Origin: Chloroflexota bacterium
GTDB taxonomy: Bacteria > Chloroflexota > Anaerolineae > J102
Direction: 5' to 3'
Length of the DNA: 36,722 bases
NCBI GenBank assembly: GCA_013151415.1
Contig: JAADII010000135.1
Span: 1-36,722, forward strand
The stretch's first letter is position 1, and every line of letters begins with the position of its first letter. Of this stretch, positions 15,912 through 24,147 are shown piece by piece. The notes beneath the pieces were generated by a model. That model had not been told where the DNA came from. It did not search any database and saw only the letters and a program-made list of their open reading frames with translations. The translations under genes and the position numbers were made by a program.

Positions 15912-17330
15912 CATTTACGCGTCGATATCGCCGTTGTCGGAGCCGGACCCGCGGGTTTGCAAGCCGCGCTGGCCGCGGCCGAAGCGCGCGTGCGCGTGGC
16001 GCTCATCGATCGTTATCCGCGACCCGGAGGACAATATTTCAGGCAACCTCGCTCCGAACCCGCGCTCGCGAGCGCGGTGGCGCGTCAGCCAAAGGCTCAG
16101 GCCCTGTTTCAGCGGGTGCATCGCGCTGAAAATGTGGTTTATTGGCCAGAAACCGGGGTGTGGGCCGCTTTTCCCTCGGATGGTGATGAGTGGCTGCTGG
16201 CGCTGGATGGGCCGGACGCGCCTGCGCGCTTGGTTGCTCGCTCGCTTGTTTTGGCCACAGGCGCTTACGACCGGCCTATCGCCTTTCCCGGTTGGACCAC
16301 TCCCGGCGTATATACGGCCGGAGCCGTGCAAACGTTGTTGAAGAGTGAGGGCGTTCTGCCCGGACGTCGCGTGTTGTTCACGGGGTCGGGCCCTTTGCAG
16401 TGGGCTGTGGCCGCGGCTGTAGCGGATGCCGGCGCCGAAGTCATCCTGCTGGAGGCTGTTTCGCGGGCGCGTTTGTTTTCATTGTCTGGCTTGTTGGCTT
16501 TGTGGCGGCAAGGTGAGCGTCTCCGCGAAGCGCGGGCTTATTGGCGTTCGTTGCGCAGGGGCGCCGCCGAGATTCGTTTTGGTTGGGCCGTGGTCGAGGT
16601 TCGGGGCGAGGCGGAGGTTGAAGAGGTCATAATCGCCCGGCTTGATGACCAGTGGCGCCCCATAGCCGGCACAGAGGCGTCTTGGGCGGCGGATGCGGTC
16701 GTCATTGGATACGGGTTCTTGCCCGAAAATCGTTTGGCCCAATTGCTGGGCTGTGCAGAAGATTTTGCGCCTCACTTAGGCGGTTACATTCCTCGTCGTG
16801 ATGAAACCATGCAATGCTCGCTGCCCGGCGTTTATGTTGTGGGCGATGCGGCCGGCATTCGCGGGGCTGATGTCGCCCAACTGGAAGGCCGTATTGCGGG
16901 CCTGGCCGCCGCCGCTCGCGTGCAGGCTCGAAGCGCGGTTTCATTGCAAGCCGCGTTGCGCCCATATCAGATTTCGTTGGCGCAAACGCGACGGTTCGCT
17001 CATTGGCTTGGCCGAACATTCACGCCAGGGCCGGGGCTTTATCGGCTGGCCCGCGACGACACAACGCTTTGCCGTTGCGAAGAGGTGCGTCTGGCCGACG
17101 TGCGCGCCGCGGTCGCGAATGGCGCCGGAAGCCTCGATGAGGTCAAGGCCATGACGCGTGCAGGCATGGGCTATTGTCAGGGCCGCATCTGCGGCGAGAT
17201 TTTGGTTCATGGCATGATGCGCTCCAACCCGCCAACCTCGACTTATTGGCGAGAATTTCAACGACTTGGGCGTTTTCGCGTGCGCCCGCCCCTGTTCCCG
17301 CTCACATTGCAATCCTTGGCTCAAGGATGA
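15906..17330 (+). CDS. FAD/[2Fe-2S] oxidoreductase, alpha-like subunit (HcnB/OoxA type)
   Basis: 474 residues. An FAD-binding Rossmann domain at the N-terminus (VGAGPAGLQAA, then PRPGGQYF) and a second nucleotide-type domain (FTGSGPLQW, about 158-166) are followed by GVYVVGDAAGI, a typical FAD contact. The C-terminal BFD-like domain holds C389, C391, C424 and C429 (CxC-x32-CxxxxC), a [2Fe-2S] site known in HcnB, OoxA and L-proline or hydroxyproline dehydrogenase alpha subunits. The start is GTG 15906 in a heptamer repeat without Shine-Dalgarno; translation is probably coupled to the [2Fe-2S] gene 10 bp upstream. Together with the DAO-type proteins it forms the electron-relay partner. Confidence 0.92.
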   Translation: MNHLRVDIAVVGAGPAGLQAALAAAEARVRVALIDRYPRPGGQYFRQPRSEPALASAVARQPKAQALFQRVHRAENVVYWPETGVWAAFPSDGDEWLLALDGPDAPARLVARSLVLATGAYDRPIAFPGWTTPGVYTAGAVQTLLKSEGVLPGRRVLFTGSGPLQWAVAAAVADAGAEVILLEAVSRARLFSLSGLLALWRQGERLREARAYWRSLRRGAAEIRFGWAVVEVRGEAEVEEVIIARLDDQWRPIAGTEASWAADAVVIGYGFLPENRLAQLLGCAEDFAPHLGGYIPRRDETMQCSLPGVYVVGDAAGIRGADVAQLEGRIAGLAAAARVQARSAVSLQAALRPYQISLAQTRRFAHWLGRTFTPGPGLYRLARDDTTLCRCEEVRLADVRAAVANGAGSLDEVKAMTRAGMGYCQGRICGEILVHGMMRSNPPTSTYWREFQRLGRFRVRPPLFPLTLQSLAQG

Positions 17331-17460
17331 AGGAATTCGACCATGATGTAAGGAAGCCGTCGCACGATCTTCATGAACATGGTCGCGTTCCATACGTTAT
17401 CCACCCAAATTCCAACCTCTCGTTCCAACCAAACCGACTCTCTCTCAGGAGGAGAACATC

Positions 17461-18882
17461 ATGAACCGTAAGCGGATCCTACTCACACTACTTGGCGTTC
17501 TGGCCTTGGTGTTCGTGGTGGCGGCTTGCGCTCAGCAACCGGCCGAACAACCAGCCGAGCAGCCGGCCGAACAGCCCGCGGAAAAGCCGGCCGAGCAACC
17601 CACCGAAGCGCCGGCTAAAGAAGTGGACTTCGTCACCTGGTATCAATATGACCAGAACAACGAAGACCCGAAGAGTGATGAGCGCGTCGGCAACCAATAC
17701 CTGCGCGACACCATCCCGCAGTTCAATGAGGCATTCGAAGGCAAGTGGAATTGGGTCAATCAGCCCAAAGCTTTCGACAAAATGACGGCTGAGTTGGTGG
17801 CCGCGGTGCAGGCCGGCGGCGATGTGCCCGACCTGTTCGAGATGAGCAACACTCAGGACATGGTTGATTTCTATCGTCATGGAACGGTCCAAGATCTGAC
17901 GGACTGGGCCATGGCGCAATCCTGGTGGAATGACCTGGACGCCAGCGCCATCGAAGCATGCAAAGGGCCGGACGGCAAGCTGTATTGCATTCCCATTTCC
18001 ATCCGTCCTCAGGTGGTCTATGTGTGGAGCGATCGCTTCCCCGATGGTTTTTCCAAGACTCCGGAAGCGTTCCTGGAAGATTCCGAACGCCTCAAGGCCG
18101 AAGGGTTGTATAGCATGACCTTCTTCGGCTCCACCGATAAAGGCGGCGAGGGTCTCACCCGCGCCATGTGGACCATCATCTCCTCGTATGGCGGTTCGCT
18201 GGATGACGGCCAAGGCAATATGAAGCTGGACTGGCCCGAGACCATCGAGGCCATTGAGTTCATTCGCCATATTGTCCAGCAGGGCTACATCCCCGAAATC
18301 GCTTTCGCGGGAGGTTTCCAGGAAGAGGAGGCTTTCAAAGATGCGTCGGCGGGCTCCTTCCCCACCGGTTTGTTCGGCTACCGCTATGTGAACCCGCTCA
18401 CCGCGCCCGATGGCACCAAGTATGACACGGGCTCGGCCGAAGACATGCTCAACGCCATTGCCGACGGCCAGGTGGTCATCACCCATTCTTTCGCTCCTGA
18501 AGGAAAGAAACCCGGCTGCGGCATCGATGTGGCGGGCTTCGTCATCCCTGTGGGAGCGAAGAACGTGGAGGCGGCCTATGATTACATCAACTGGATCATG
18601 AGCCCCGAGCAAAACCCGGCCTGGGTGCAAGGCCCCGGCGGCGGCTTCCCCGCGCTCAAGGCCACTCAAGAGCATGAGTTGTTCCAGACGCCTTTCTATA
18701 AGCAGGCGGCCGAGGCCGTGGGCGCCAGCGCTTGTCGCCCCTGGTTTGGTTCGCTCCAACGCCCCAACGAGGCGCAAGAGATGGTGATGCAGGTCATCTA
18801 CAAGCTGATCAAAGAAGACCCGACCCTCGACATCGCCACCGAGCTGCAGAAAGTGCAAGAGGAGTACAACGCCAACAATTAA
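17461..18882 (+). CDS. ABC importer substrate-binding lipoprotein 1 (CUT1 type)
   Basis: 473 residues. A basic start and hydrophobic core end in a lipobox (VVAAC) with C23 as lipidation site. Residues 27-50 are repeats of Pro-Ala-Glu-Gln/Lys forming a flexible tether. The rest has the extracellular solute-binding protein family 1 layout (FDKMTAELVAAVQAGGDVPDLFEM, then the MSPEQNPAWV segment). Such proteins deliver sugars, polyols or other small solutes to MalFG-like permeases. AGGAGG (17447-17452) is 8 nt before ATG 17461, the best ribosome site in the window. Two permease genes follow after a hairpin. The position behind the flavoprotein set suggests import of their substrate, which is an inference. 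Confidence 0.94.
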   Translation: MNRKRILLTLLGVLALVFVVAACAQQPAEQPAEQPAEQPAEKPAEQPTEAPAKEVDFVTWYQYDQNNEDPKSDERVGNQYLRDTIPQFNEAFEGKWNWVNQPKAFDKMTAELVAAVQAGGDVPDLFEMSNTQDMVDFYRHGTVQDLTDWAMAQSWWNDLDASAIEACKGPDGKLYCIPISIRPQVVYVWSDRFPDGFSKTPEAFLEDSERLKAEGLYSMTFFGSTDKGGEGLTRAMWTIISSYGGSLDDGQGNMKLDWPETIEAIEFIRHIVQQGYIPEIAFAGGFQEEEAFKDASAGSFPTGLFGYRYVNPLTAPDGTKYDTGSAEDMLNAIADGQVVITHSFAPEGKKPGCGIDVAGFVIPVGAKNVEAAYDYINWIMSPEQNPAWVQGPGGGFPALKATQEHELFQTPFYKQAAEAVGASACRPWFGSLQRPNEAQEMVMQVIYKLIKEDPTLDIATELQKVQEEYNANN

Positions 18883-18899
18883 GTTCATGGATGCCGTAA

Positions 18900-18934
18900 G
18901 AGATGGCGGGGCCGCGCCCCGTCCCCGCCATCTC
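18900..18934 (+). terminator. Strong hairpin between binding-protein and permease genes
   Basis: A perfect 12-bp GC-rich stem (18900-18911 with 18923-18934) and an 11-nt loop lie 18 nt after the binding-protein stop. No U-run follows, so it is more likely a transcript-stabilising or attenuating structure, as between malE and malF, than a full terminator. Confidence 0.6.
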
Positions 18935-18990
18935 GCTCCTCCCAGCCGAGACATGATTCATCACTTGCTCATACCACCGGAAAACTGCCC

Positions 18991-19944
18991 ATGACCCAAT
19001 CACAATCATCTTATTCACCATCAAAACCGCATCGCAAGCGCGATTGGTTGCCTTTTTGGTTGATTTTGCCCACCGTTGTTGTGTTATTGGCCATTCAGGT
19101 GTATCCCGCGTTGTATACGGTGTGGCTAAGCGTGCATGAGCGCAAACCGGCCGGCTGGACCTATGTGGGCGTGGATAATTTCAGGCGCCTGCTCAACATG
19201 GGCTTGTTCAAGGAAAGCATTGGTCACACCATCATTTTTTTGGTGGGCTACGCCAGCCTAACCATGCTCTTGGGCTTTATCGTGGCTATGCTGCTCAATC
19301 GCAAGATGCGGCTTTCAGGGTTTTACGTCACCTTGCTTTTCATTCCCTGGATCATCGCGGATTTGCTCACCGGCATTGTCTTTCGTCTGCTGGTGTTTCC
19401 CGATTACGGCATTTTTTCGGGCATCTTGCAAAATCCGGCCCTTTTCCCGCCCGATGGCATCTCCATTCTTACGGCGGCTCGACCCAAACCGTGGTTTGGC
19501 GATTTCCCCTTTCCGCCATCTCCGGCCATGATCTACCTGATTTTGGCCTCAGCCTGGCGCGCATTGCCCTTTATCACCCTCCTTCTCCTGGCCTCCATGC
19601 AGACCATTCCTCAAGAGGTTTTGGAAAGCAGCCGCATTGATGGCGCGAACGGATGGCAGATTGTTCGTCATATCATGATCCCGCTTATGCTGCCCACATT
19701 GGTGGTGGCGTTGTTCAGCCTTACGCTTAGCGGCATGAACGGCATTGGCATGGTGTTTAGTCTAACAGGCGGCGGTCCAGGCACATCCACCGAAGTGCTG
19801 AGCATGTTGCTTTACGCCATTGGTTGGCGGCAATTGTATTTTGGCCGGGCGGCCGCGCTGGCGTTGCTTATTGCCGTCATCAATTGGTTGCTTATTACAG
19901 GCACGCTGCGTTTCACCCGCTTACAAGAAAGGAGCATCTCATGA
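18991..19944 (+). CDS. ABC importer permease 1a (MalF/UgpA type)
   Basis: 317 residues with about six membrane helices, beginning near residue 22. The cytoplasmic EAA loop is present (SSRIDGANGWQIVRHIMIP, about 213-231), which docks to the ATPase. It forms the channel with the next gene product. The start is ATG 18991, with only a weak upstream purine tract. The stop overlaps the start of the partner permease in ATGA. No ATPase gene is in the window, so a shared MsmX/UgpC-like ATPase elsewhere must energise it, if it is functional. Confidence 0.94.
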   Translation: MTQSQSSYSPSKPHRKRDWLPFWLILPTVVVLLAIQVYPALYTVWLSVHERKPAGWTYVGVDNFRRLLNMGLFKESIGHTIIFLVGYASLTMLLGFIVAMLLNRKMRLSGFYVTLLFIPWIIADLLTGIVFRLLVFPDYGIFSGILQNPALFPPDGISILTAARPKPWFGDFPFPPSPAMIYLILASAWRALPFITLLLLASMQTIPQEVLESSRIDGANGWQIVRHIMIPLMLPTLVVALFSLTLSGMNGIGMVFSLTGGGPGTSTEVLSMLLYAIGWRQLYFGRAAALALLIAVINWLLITGTLRFTRLQERSIS

Positions 19945-20876
19945 CCACGACGAAATCGACGCGTAAGCGATGGGAAGGCATTGGGGTGAATCTCGCCATG
20001 CTCCTGGTGTTGGTCTTCGCGATGGTTCCGATTTTCACCACAGTGTTGATCTCGTTCAAAAGTGAGCAAGATATCATCCGCAAGCCGCCCAATATTTTCC
20101 CTTGCGACACGCCCGAAGGGTTCAAATGGAGCGAGTGTCGTTGGTCGGTGGAAGGGTATCAGCGCGTGCTTGCGCCCAAGCCATCTGAAACATCGCCCTT
20201 GGGCGTGGCCATCACCGGCAACATTCCTCGCATCTACATTCCCAATTCGGTGCTCTACGCCACTGCCACATCCTTGCTGGTCGTGTTCTTGGCCGGGCTT
20301 TCGGGCTATGCGTTCTCACGTTATCGTTTTCGGGGGCACGGTTTGCTCATGACCGGCATTCTGGCCATCACAGGGGTGCCGCTGCTCACCAACCTGTTGG
20401 CGTTGTATCAAATGGCCGCTACATTCCGGAAGGCCGATCTGCCGTTTTACGACGATCGCCTTTTCATCATCGCGGTTTACATGGGGTTTTATCTACCGCT
20501 CAGCGTGTGGATTGCCAAAGGGTTTTTCGACGCGATCCCGCGCGAGCTAGAGGAGGCCGCGCTCATCGACGGTTGCACGCCTGTAGGCGCTTTGCTACGC
20601 GTGACCATGCCGCTGGCGTTGCCTGGTCTGGCCGCGGTGTTTTTGCTCACTTTTGTCAGTGTTTGGAATGAGTTTATCGCCGGCTATCTGATCATCGCCA
20701 AGAATCAATACAAACCCGTGATGTTCGGGCTATATGATTTCTTGGGGCAAAACATCATCAATCTACAGGTCATTGCCGCCGCGTGCATCTTAATCGCCTC
20801 ACCCGTGGTTATTCTTTTCGTGTTCACGCGACGCAGCTTCTTCCGCGCCATGGTTGAGGGCGCGGTCAAAGGTTGA
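19941..20876 (+). CDS. ABC importer permease 1b (MalG/UgpE type)
   Basis: 311 residues with about six membrane helices and the EAA loop LEEAALIDGCTPVGALLRVTMP (about 205-226). AAAGGAG (19928-19934) is 6 nt before ATG 19941, which overlaps the upstream stop by 4 bp. A periplasmic insertion after the first helix (about 43-95, with two Cys in PCDTPEGFKWSECRW) is longer than in MalG and may be disulfide-bonded. It forms a heterodimer with permease 1a. The cyclodeaminase gene starts 4 bp after its stop and is therefore in the same operon. Confidence 0.94.
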   Translation: MTTTKSTRKRWEGIGVNLAMLLVLVFAMVPIFTTVLISFKSEQDIIRKPPNIFPCDTPEGFKWSECRWSVEGYQRVLAPKPSETSPLGVAITGNIPRIYIPNSVLYATATSLLVVFLAGLSGYAFSRYRFRGHGLLMTGILAITGVPLLTNLLALYQMAATFRKADLPFYDDRLFIIAVYMGFYLPLSVWIAKGFFDAIPRELEEAALIDGCTPVGALLRVTMPLALPGLAAVFLLTFVSVWNEFIAGYLIIAKNQYKPVMFGLYDFLGQNIINLQVIAAACILIASPVVILFVFTRRSFFRAMVEGAVKG

Positions 20877-20880
20877 AATC

Positions 20881-21453
20881 ATGAGCACCGTCACCACCCA
20901 AACCGTGCGCGAACTCGCCGATCACATCCCTCGTCAGGATCACGCCATGGCGGGCGCGACCATCGCCAGCTCGGCCGCGCTGGCGTGTAGCCTGGGAGAG
21001 GTTTGTGTGAGATTGAATATTTCGCAGGCCGAGCCTGAGTGGGCGCGCGAAAAGTTGACTCACTCGAGCCAGCGCTTGCGCGATATTCGCCTGGCCCTTT
21101 TAGACCGAGCCGATGAAGATGGCGCAGCCATCGCCAAGTTTGCGGCCCTGCGCTCGGCCGGCAAGACCCTGCAAGGGCAAGAATACCTTTGTCAATTGCC
21201 GGTGGAGATGGCCGATTTGGCCATCGAGGCGGCTCTGCTGATGCAAGATGTGCGTTTGCTTATGTGCAGCCAGGAGGACGATCTGGAGATGGCCATCCGG
21301 CTTCTCGACGCCGCGGCCCGCGCCGCAACCCTGCTTCTCGACTCCAACCTGCGCATCTGGCCCGAACCCGCTTTGCTCGAGACGTTTGAGCCAAAACTGG
21401 CCGAATTAAGAACGCGGCTCGAAGCATTGAAGCCGGTGGCCAGCGTTCGTTAG
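20881..21453 (+). CDS. Cyclodeaminase/cyclohydrolase family protein (FTCD_C)
   Basis: 190 residues, all-helical, matching the C-terminal domain family of formiminotransferase-cyclodeaminase and methenyl-tetrahydrofolate cyclohydrolase FchA. The opening PRQDHAMAGATIASSAALACSL corresponds to the glycine-rich folate-binding segment (PGGGSVAA...) but here lacks the triple glycine. Family members release ammonia from formimino-tetrahydrofolate or open the methenyl ring. It is a stand-alone domain, directly behind the importer permeases (4 bp). One-carbon units released by oxidation of N-methyl or formimino compounds could enter the folate pool here. The degenerate glycine loop leaves the activity uncertain. 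Confidence 0.8.
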   Translation: MSTVTTQTVRELADHIPRQDHAMAGATIASSAALACSLGEVCVRLNISQAEPEWAREKLTHSSQRLRDIRLALLDRADEDGAAIAKFAALRSAGKTLQGQEYLCQLPVEMADLAIEAALLMQDVRLLMCSQEDDLEMAIRLLDAAARAATLLLDSNLRIWPEPALLETFEPKLAELRTRLEALKPVASVR

Positions 21454-21464
21454 CCAAAGTGAGA

Positions 21465-21495
21465 CGCCCAATACAGGCTATGACAGCATTGGGCG
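21465..21495. repeat. Inverted repeat after the cyclodeaminase gene
   Basis: CGCCCAAT (21465-21472) and ATTGGGCG (21488-21495) form a perfect 8-bp stem with a 15-nt loop, 12 bp after the stop. There is no T-run. It may stabilise the 3' end of the upstream transcript or act as an operator. Confidence 0.45.
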
Positions 21496-21577
21496 GAAAG
21501 CGGATGGCCTTTGAGGCTTTCGCGATTTGTGTGGTTCTAGAAGCGTCATCGACGCATACGCGTTCATAGTCAATCTT

Positions 21578-22597
21578 ATGCGCACCTACAACACCCTTTT
21601 CACCACCGAACGAGGGCGACGGCACCAACAAGCTGCATTGGCGGCCGCGCCCGATATCCTCGATATCACCATGTTGCGCGATCCCGCTCGCGAGACGTTG
21701 CTCGAACATTTGCCCAAGGTCGAATATTGGATTTCCGAGCGCGTGGGTCGCATCGACTCGGGTCTCATCGAAGCCGCCCCTCATTTGAAACTGATTCTCA
21801 GACTGGGCTCGCTGACTTATGATATCGACGTGGACGCGGCCAGAGCTGCGGGCGTGGTCGTTTGTCGCTGGCCTGTGGCCACAGTGATCCGCGTGGCCGA
21901 GCATGTCATTTTGCAAATGTTGGCCCTGAGCAAGAAGTTGGGGCGCTCAGAGCGCATCGCTTTAGAGGCCAGTGATCGATGGGGCGAGAGCAAACGCACC
22001 GATGAGGATACATTCGCTTACAATTGGGCCGGCCTGACCGATGTGGACGGCCTGTGGCGCAAGACCATTGGCGTCGTTGGTTTTGGCGAGATCGGCGCAG
22101 AGCTGGCGCGGCGTTTGCAGGGTTGGGATGTGCGTCTGCTTTACAATAAACGTCGGCGTTTGCCCGAAAGCGTGGAAACCGAACTCAGTTTGCAATACGC
22201 CGACCGCGAGACCGTATTTCGCCAGAGCGATTTTATCGTAAATCTATTGCCCTATTTCCCCGCCACTGATATGAGCATCGGCGAGCGCGAGTTTGACATG
22301 ATGAAGAAGGGCGCGTGCCTGGTCAGTTGCGGCAGCGGCAGCGTCATCGATGAAGCGGCCCTGGCGAGGGCGGTCGAATCGGGTCGCTTAGGCGGCGCGG
22401 CCCTGGATACATATGAATGGGAGCCCATCCGGCCGGACAATCCCCTCATCCCTTTGGCCCGGGCCGGATATAACGTGTTGCTCACCCCTCACATTGCGGC
22501 CGGCGCGACCGCCGCGGCCGCGCAACAGCGCCGCGATGATTACAGCAACATCCTCCGCCACATACGCGGGGAGCCTGTTTTGTATCGCGTGGCGTGA
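21578..22597 (+). CDS. D-2-hydroxyacid dehydrogenase-like protein lacking the catalytic Arg
   Basis: 339 residues with the two-domain D-isomer 2-hydroxyacid dehydrogenase layout. VGFGEIG (167-173) is the NAD motif. H305 (TPHIAAG) and E280 (DTYEWEP) are the conserved His/Glu pair. The usual N-x-x-R-G segment, whose Arg binds the substrate carboxylate, reads SCGSGSVID (250-258), so S253 stands where Arg is expected. A normal 2-hydroxyacid reaction is thus doubtful. ATG 21578 is chosen; an in-frame GTG-type start at 21527 would add 17 residues. It lies between the first importer operon and the amidohydrolase gene. Substrates could be uncharged or the protein could have lost activity. Confidence 0.88.
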   Translation: MRTYNTLFTTERGRRHQQAALAAAPDILDITMLRDPARETLLEHLPKVEYWISERVGRIDSGLIEAAPHLKLILRLGSLTYDIDVDAARAAGVVVCRWPVATVIRVAEHVILQMLALSKKLGRSERIALEASDRWGESKRTDEDTFAYNWAGLTDVDGLWRKTIGVVGFGEIGAELARRLQGWDVRLLYNKRRRLPESVETELSLQYADRETVFRQSDFIVNLLPYFPATDMSIGEREFDMMKKGACLVSCGSGSVIDEAALARAVESGRLGGAALDTYEWEPIRPDNPLIPLARAGYNVLLTPHIAAGATAAAAQQRRDDYSNILRHIRGEPVLYRVA

Positions 22598-22697
22598 CCC
22601 AACGTCATGACGAGGCGACAGCCGAAGCCATCTCGCTGTCCATGTACGGTAATGAAAGGCCTCTGCGGTTTCGCAACGACGAGATGAGACGCTTGCT

Positions 22698-24050
22698 ATG
22701 ACCACCATCCTTATCGAAAACGGCGCGGTCATCACGGTGGATGACGCGCAACGGGTGTTGAAGCCCGGTTATGTGTTTGTCGAAAACGACCGGATCGTCG
22801 CGGTGGGCGCGGGCGACGCGCCGGCCGCCATGCGCAAAGCCGACACCGTCATCGATGCATCGCTCATGGCGGTCATGCCGGGCATGGTCAATGCGCACAC
22901 CCACCTTTTCCAGACATTCATTCGCGGTTTGGCCGATGACAAGCCGCTACTCGAATGGCTGAAAGCCGCGATCTGGCCTGTGGCCAAAGCTCTGACCGAG
23001 GAGGAGGCTTATGTCGCGGCCATGATCGGCATGATGGAGAATGTGCGCGGAGGCTCCACCGCGGTCATTGATCACCAATATGTGCACACCCAACTCACCA
23101 ATGACGACGCGGTTTGTCGCGCGGCCGAAGAGGCGGGCCTGCGCTTTTTGCTCGCGCGCGGCTGGGCCGACACCAACTATCACCCCGCGTTCATGGAGAC
23201 GCCTGAGCAGATCATCGAGGAGACGACGCGTTTGCGCCAGACCTGGCAGGGCCGGGGTGAAGGCCGAATTCGGGTGGAGTTCGGGCCGCTGATCCCCTGG
23301 GGTTGCACCGACGCAACCATGAAGCGCACCCACGACATTTCCCGCCAGTGGGGCGCGGGGGTCCATATCCATGTGGCCGAAACCAAAACCGAGGTGGAGA
23401 TGAACCTGGAATCGCGCGGCAATCGCCATATTGAATGGTTGGCCGATTTGGGCGCGCTTGGCCCAGAGATGCAGCTTGTGCACAGCGTTTGGCTGAGCGA
23501 TCGCGAGCTCGATCTCATTGCCGAGCACGGCGCGGTGGTTGTGCATTGCCCGGTGAGCAACATGTATTTGGCCTCGGGCGTGGCGCGCGTGCCCGAGATG
23601 AGAGCGCGCGGCATCACCGTGGCTTTGGGCACCGACGGCCCCGGCAGCAATAACAGCCAAGACATGATGGAGACATTGAAGACCGCGGCTTTGCTGCATA
23701 AGGTGAACACGCTTGACGCCATGGTTCTATTGCCGGAGGATGTCATTTGGATGGCCTGTCGCGGCGGCGCGGTTGCATTTGGCCAGCCCGACGATATTGG
23801 TTCATTGGAGGCGGGCAAGAAAGCCGATATGGTTCTCATCGATTTGGATACGCCCCTGGCCATGCCTGTGCATCGAGTCGTTTCGGCCGTGGTTTACAAC
23901 GCCAGCGCTCGCGATGTGGATACAGTCATCGTAGATGGCAGGCTTCTTATGCGGCGCAAAGAGCTTCTTTTCGTGGATGAGAAGGCCATGTTGGCCCGTT
24001 CGCGCGAAGTGTGTCGGCGGCTTTTCGAGCGCGCCGGCGTCACGGTTTGA
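22698..24050 (+). CDS. Amidohydrolase, 8-oxoguanine deaminase/TRZ-ATZ type
   Basis: 450 residues of the cytosine-deaminase-like amidohydrolases (SsnA, MtaD, hydroxyatrazine hydrolase, 8-oxoguanine deaminase). A small beta-sandwich surrounds a TIM barrel. The metal and catalytic residues are intact: H67 and H69 (NAHTH), H223/H225 with E228 (HIHVAE), H262 (VHSVW) and D313 (GTDGPGSNN). HLFQTFIRGLADD after the first motif is typical for the 8-oxoguanine deaminase branch. It removes an amino or other leaving group from an N-heterocycle. ATG 22698 follows a 100-bp gap with no obvious promoter. A second, altered paralogue is encoded at 31823-33145. Confidence 0.92.
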   Translation: MTTILIENGAVITVDDAQRVLKPGYVFVENDRIVAVGAGDAPAAMRKADTVIDASLMAVMPGMVNAHTHLFQTFIRGLADDKPLLEWLKAAIWPVAKALTEEEAYVAAMIGMMENVRGGSTAVIDHQYVHTQLTNDDAVCRAAEEAGLRFLLARGWADTNYHPAFMETPEQIIEETTRLRQTWQGRGEGRIRVEFGPLIPWGCTDATMKRTHDISRQWGAGVHIHVAETKTEVEMNLESRGNRHIEWLADLGALGPEMQLVHSVWLSDRELDLIAEHGAVVVHCPVSNMYLASGVARVPEMRARGITVALGTDGPGSNNSQDMMETLKTAALLHKVNTLDAMVLLPEDVIWMACRGGAVAFGQPDDIGSLEAGKKADMVLIDLDTPLAMPVHRVVSAVVYNASARDVDTVIVDGRLLMRRKELLFVDEKAMLARSREVCRRLFERAGVTV

Positions 24051-24147
24051 AAGGAGCGCAGAGCAGCGTTCATCGCAGCCGCAAGGGGTGAACGCATCAT
24101 CATCTTTTCCGTTCAACGTTCGAATCCCCGCATTTTTGCAAGCATTC

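Noticed and set aside
17537-17600. Short direct repeats as a CRISPR-like array.
   Set aside because: They are in-frame codons for a Pro-Ala-Glu-Gln linker, without spacers.
17488-18954. A 488-codon open frame antisense to the first binding-protein gene.
   Set aside because: High-GC shadow of a clearly conserved lipoprotein gene; the antisense protein has no recognisable domain.
24113-24128. GTTCGAATCCC resembling a tRNA T-loop.
   Set aside because: No anticodon or acceptor stem can be formed around it.
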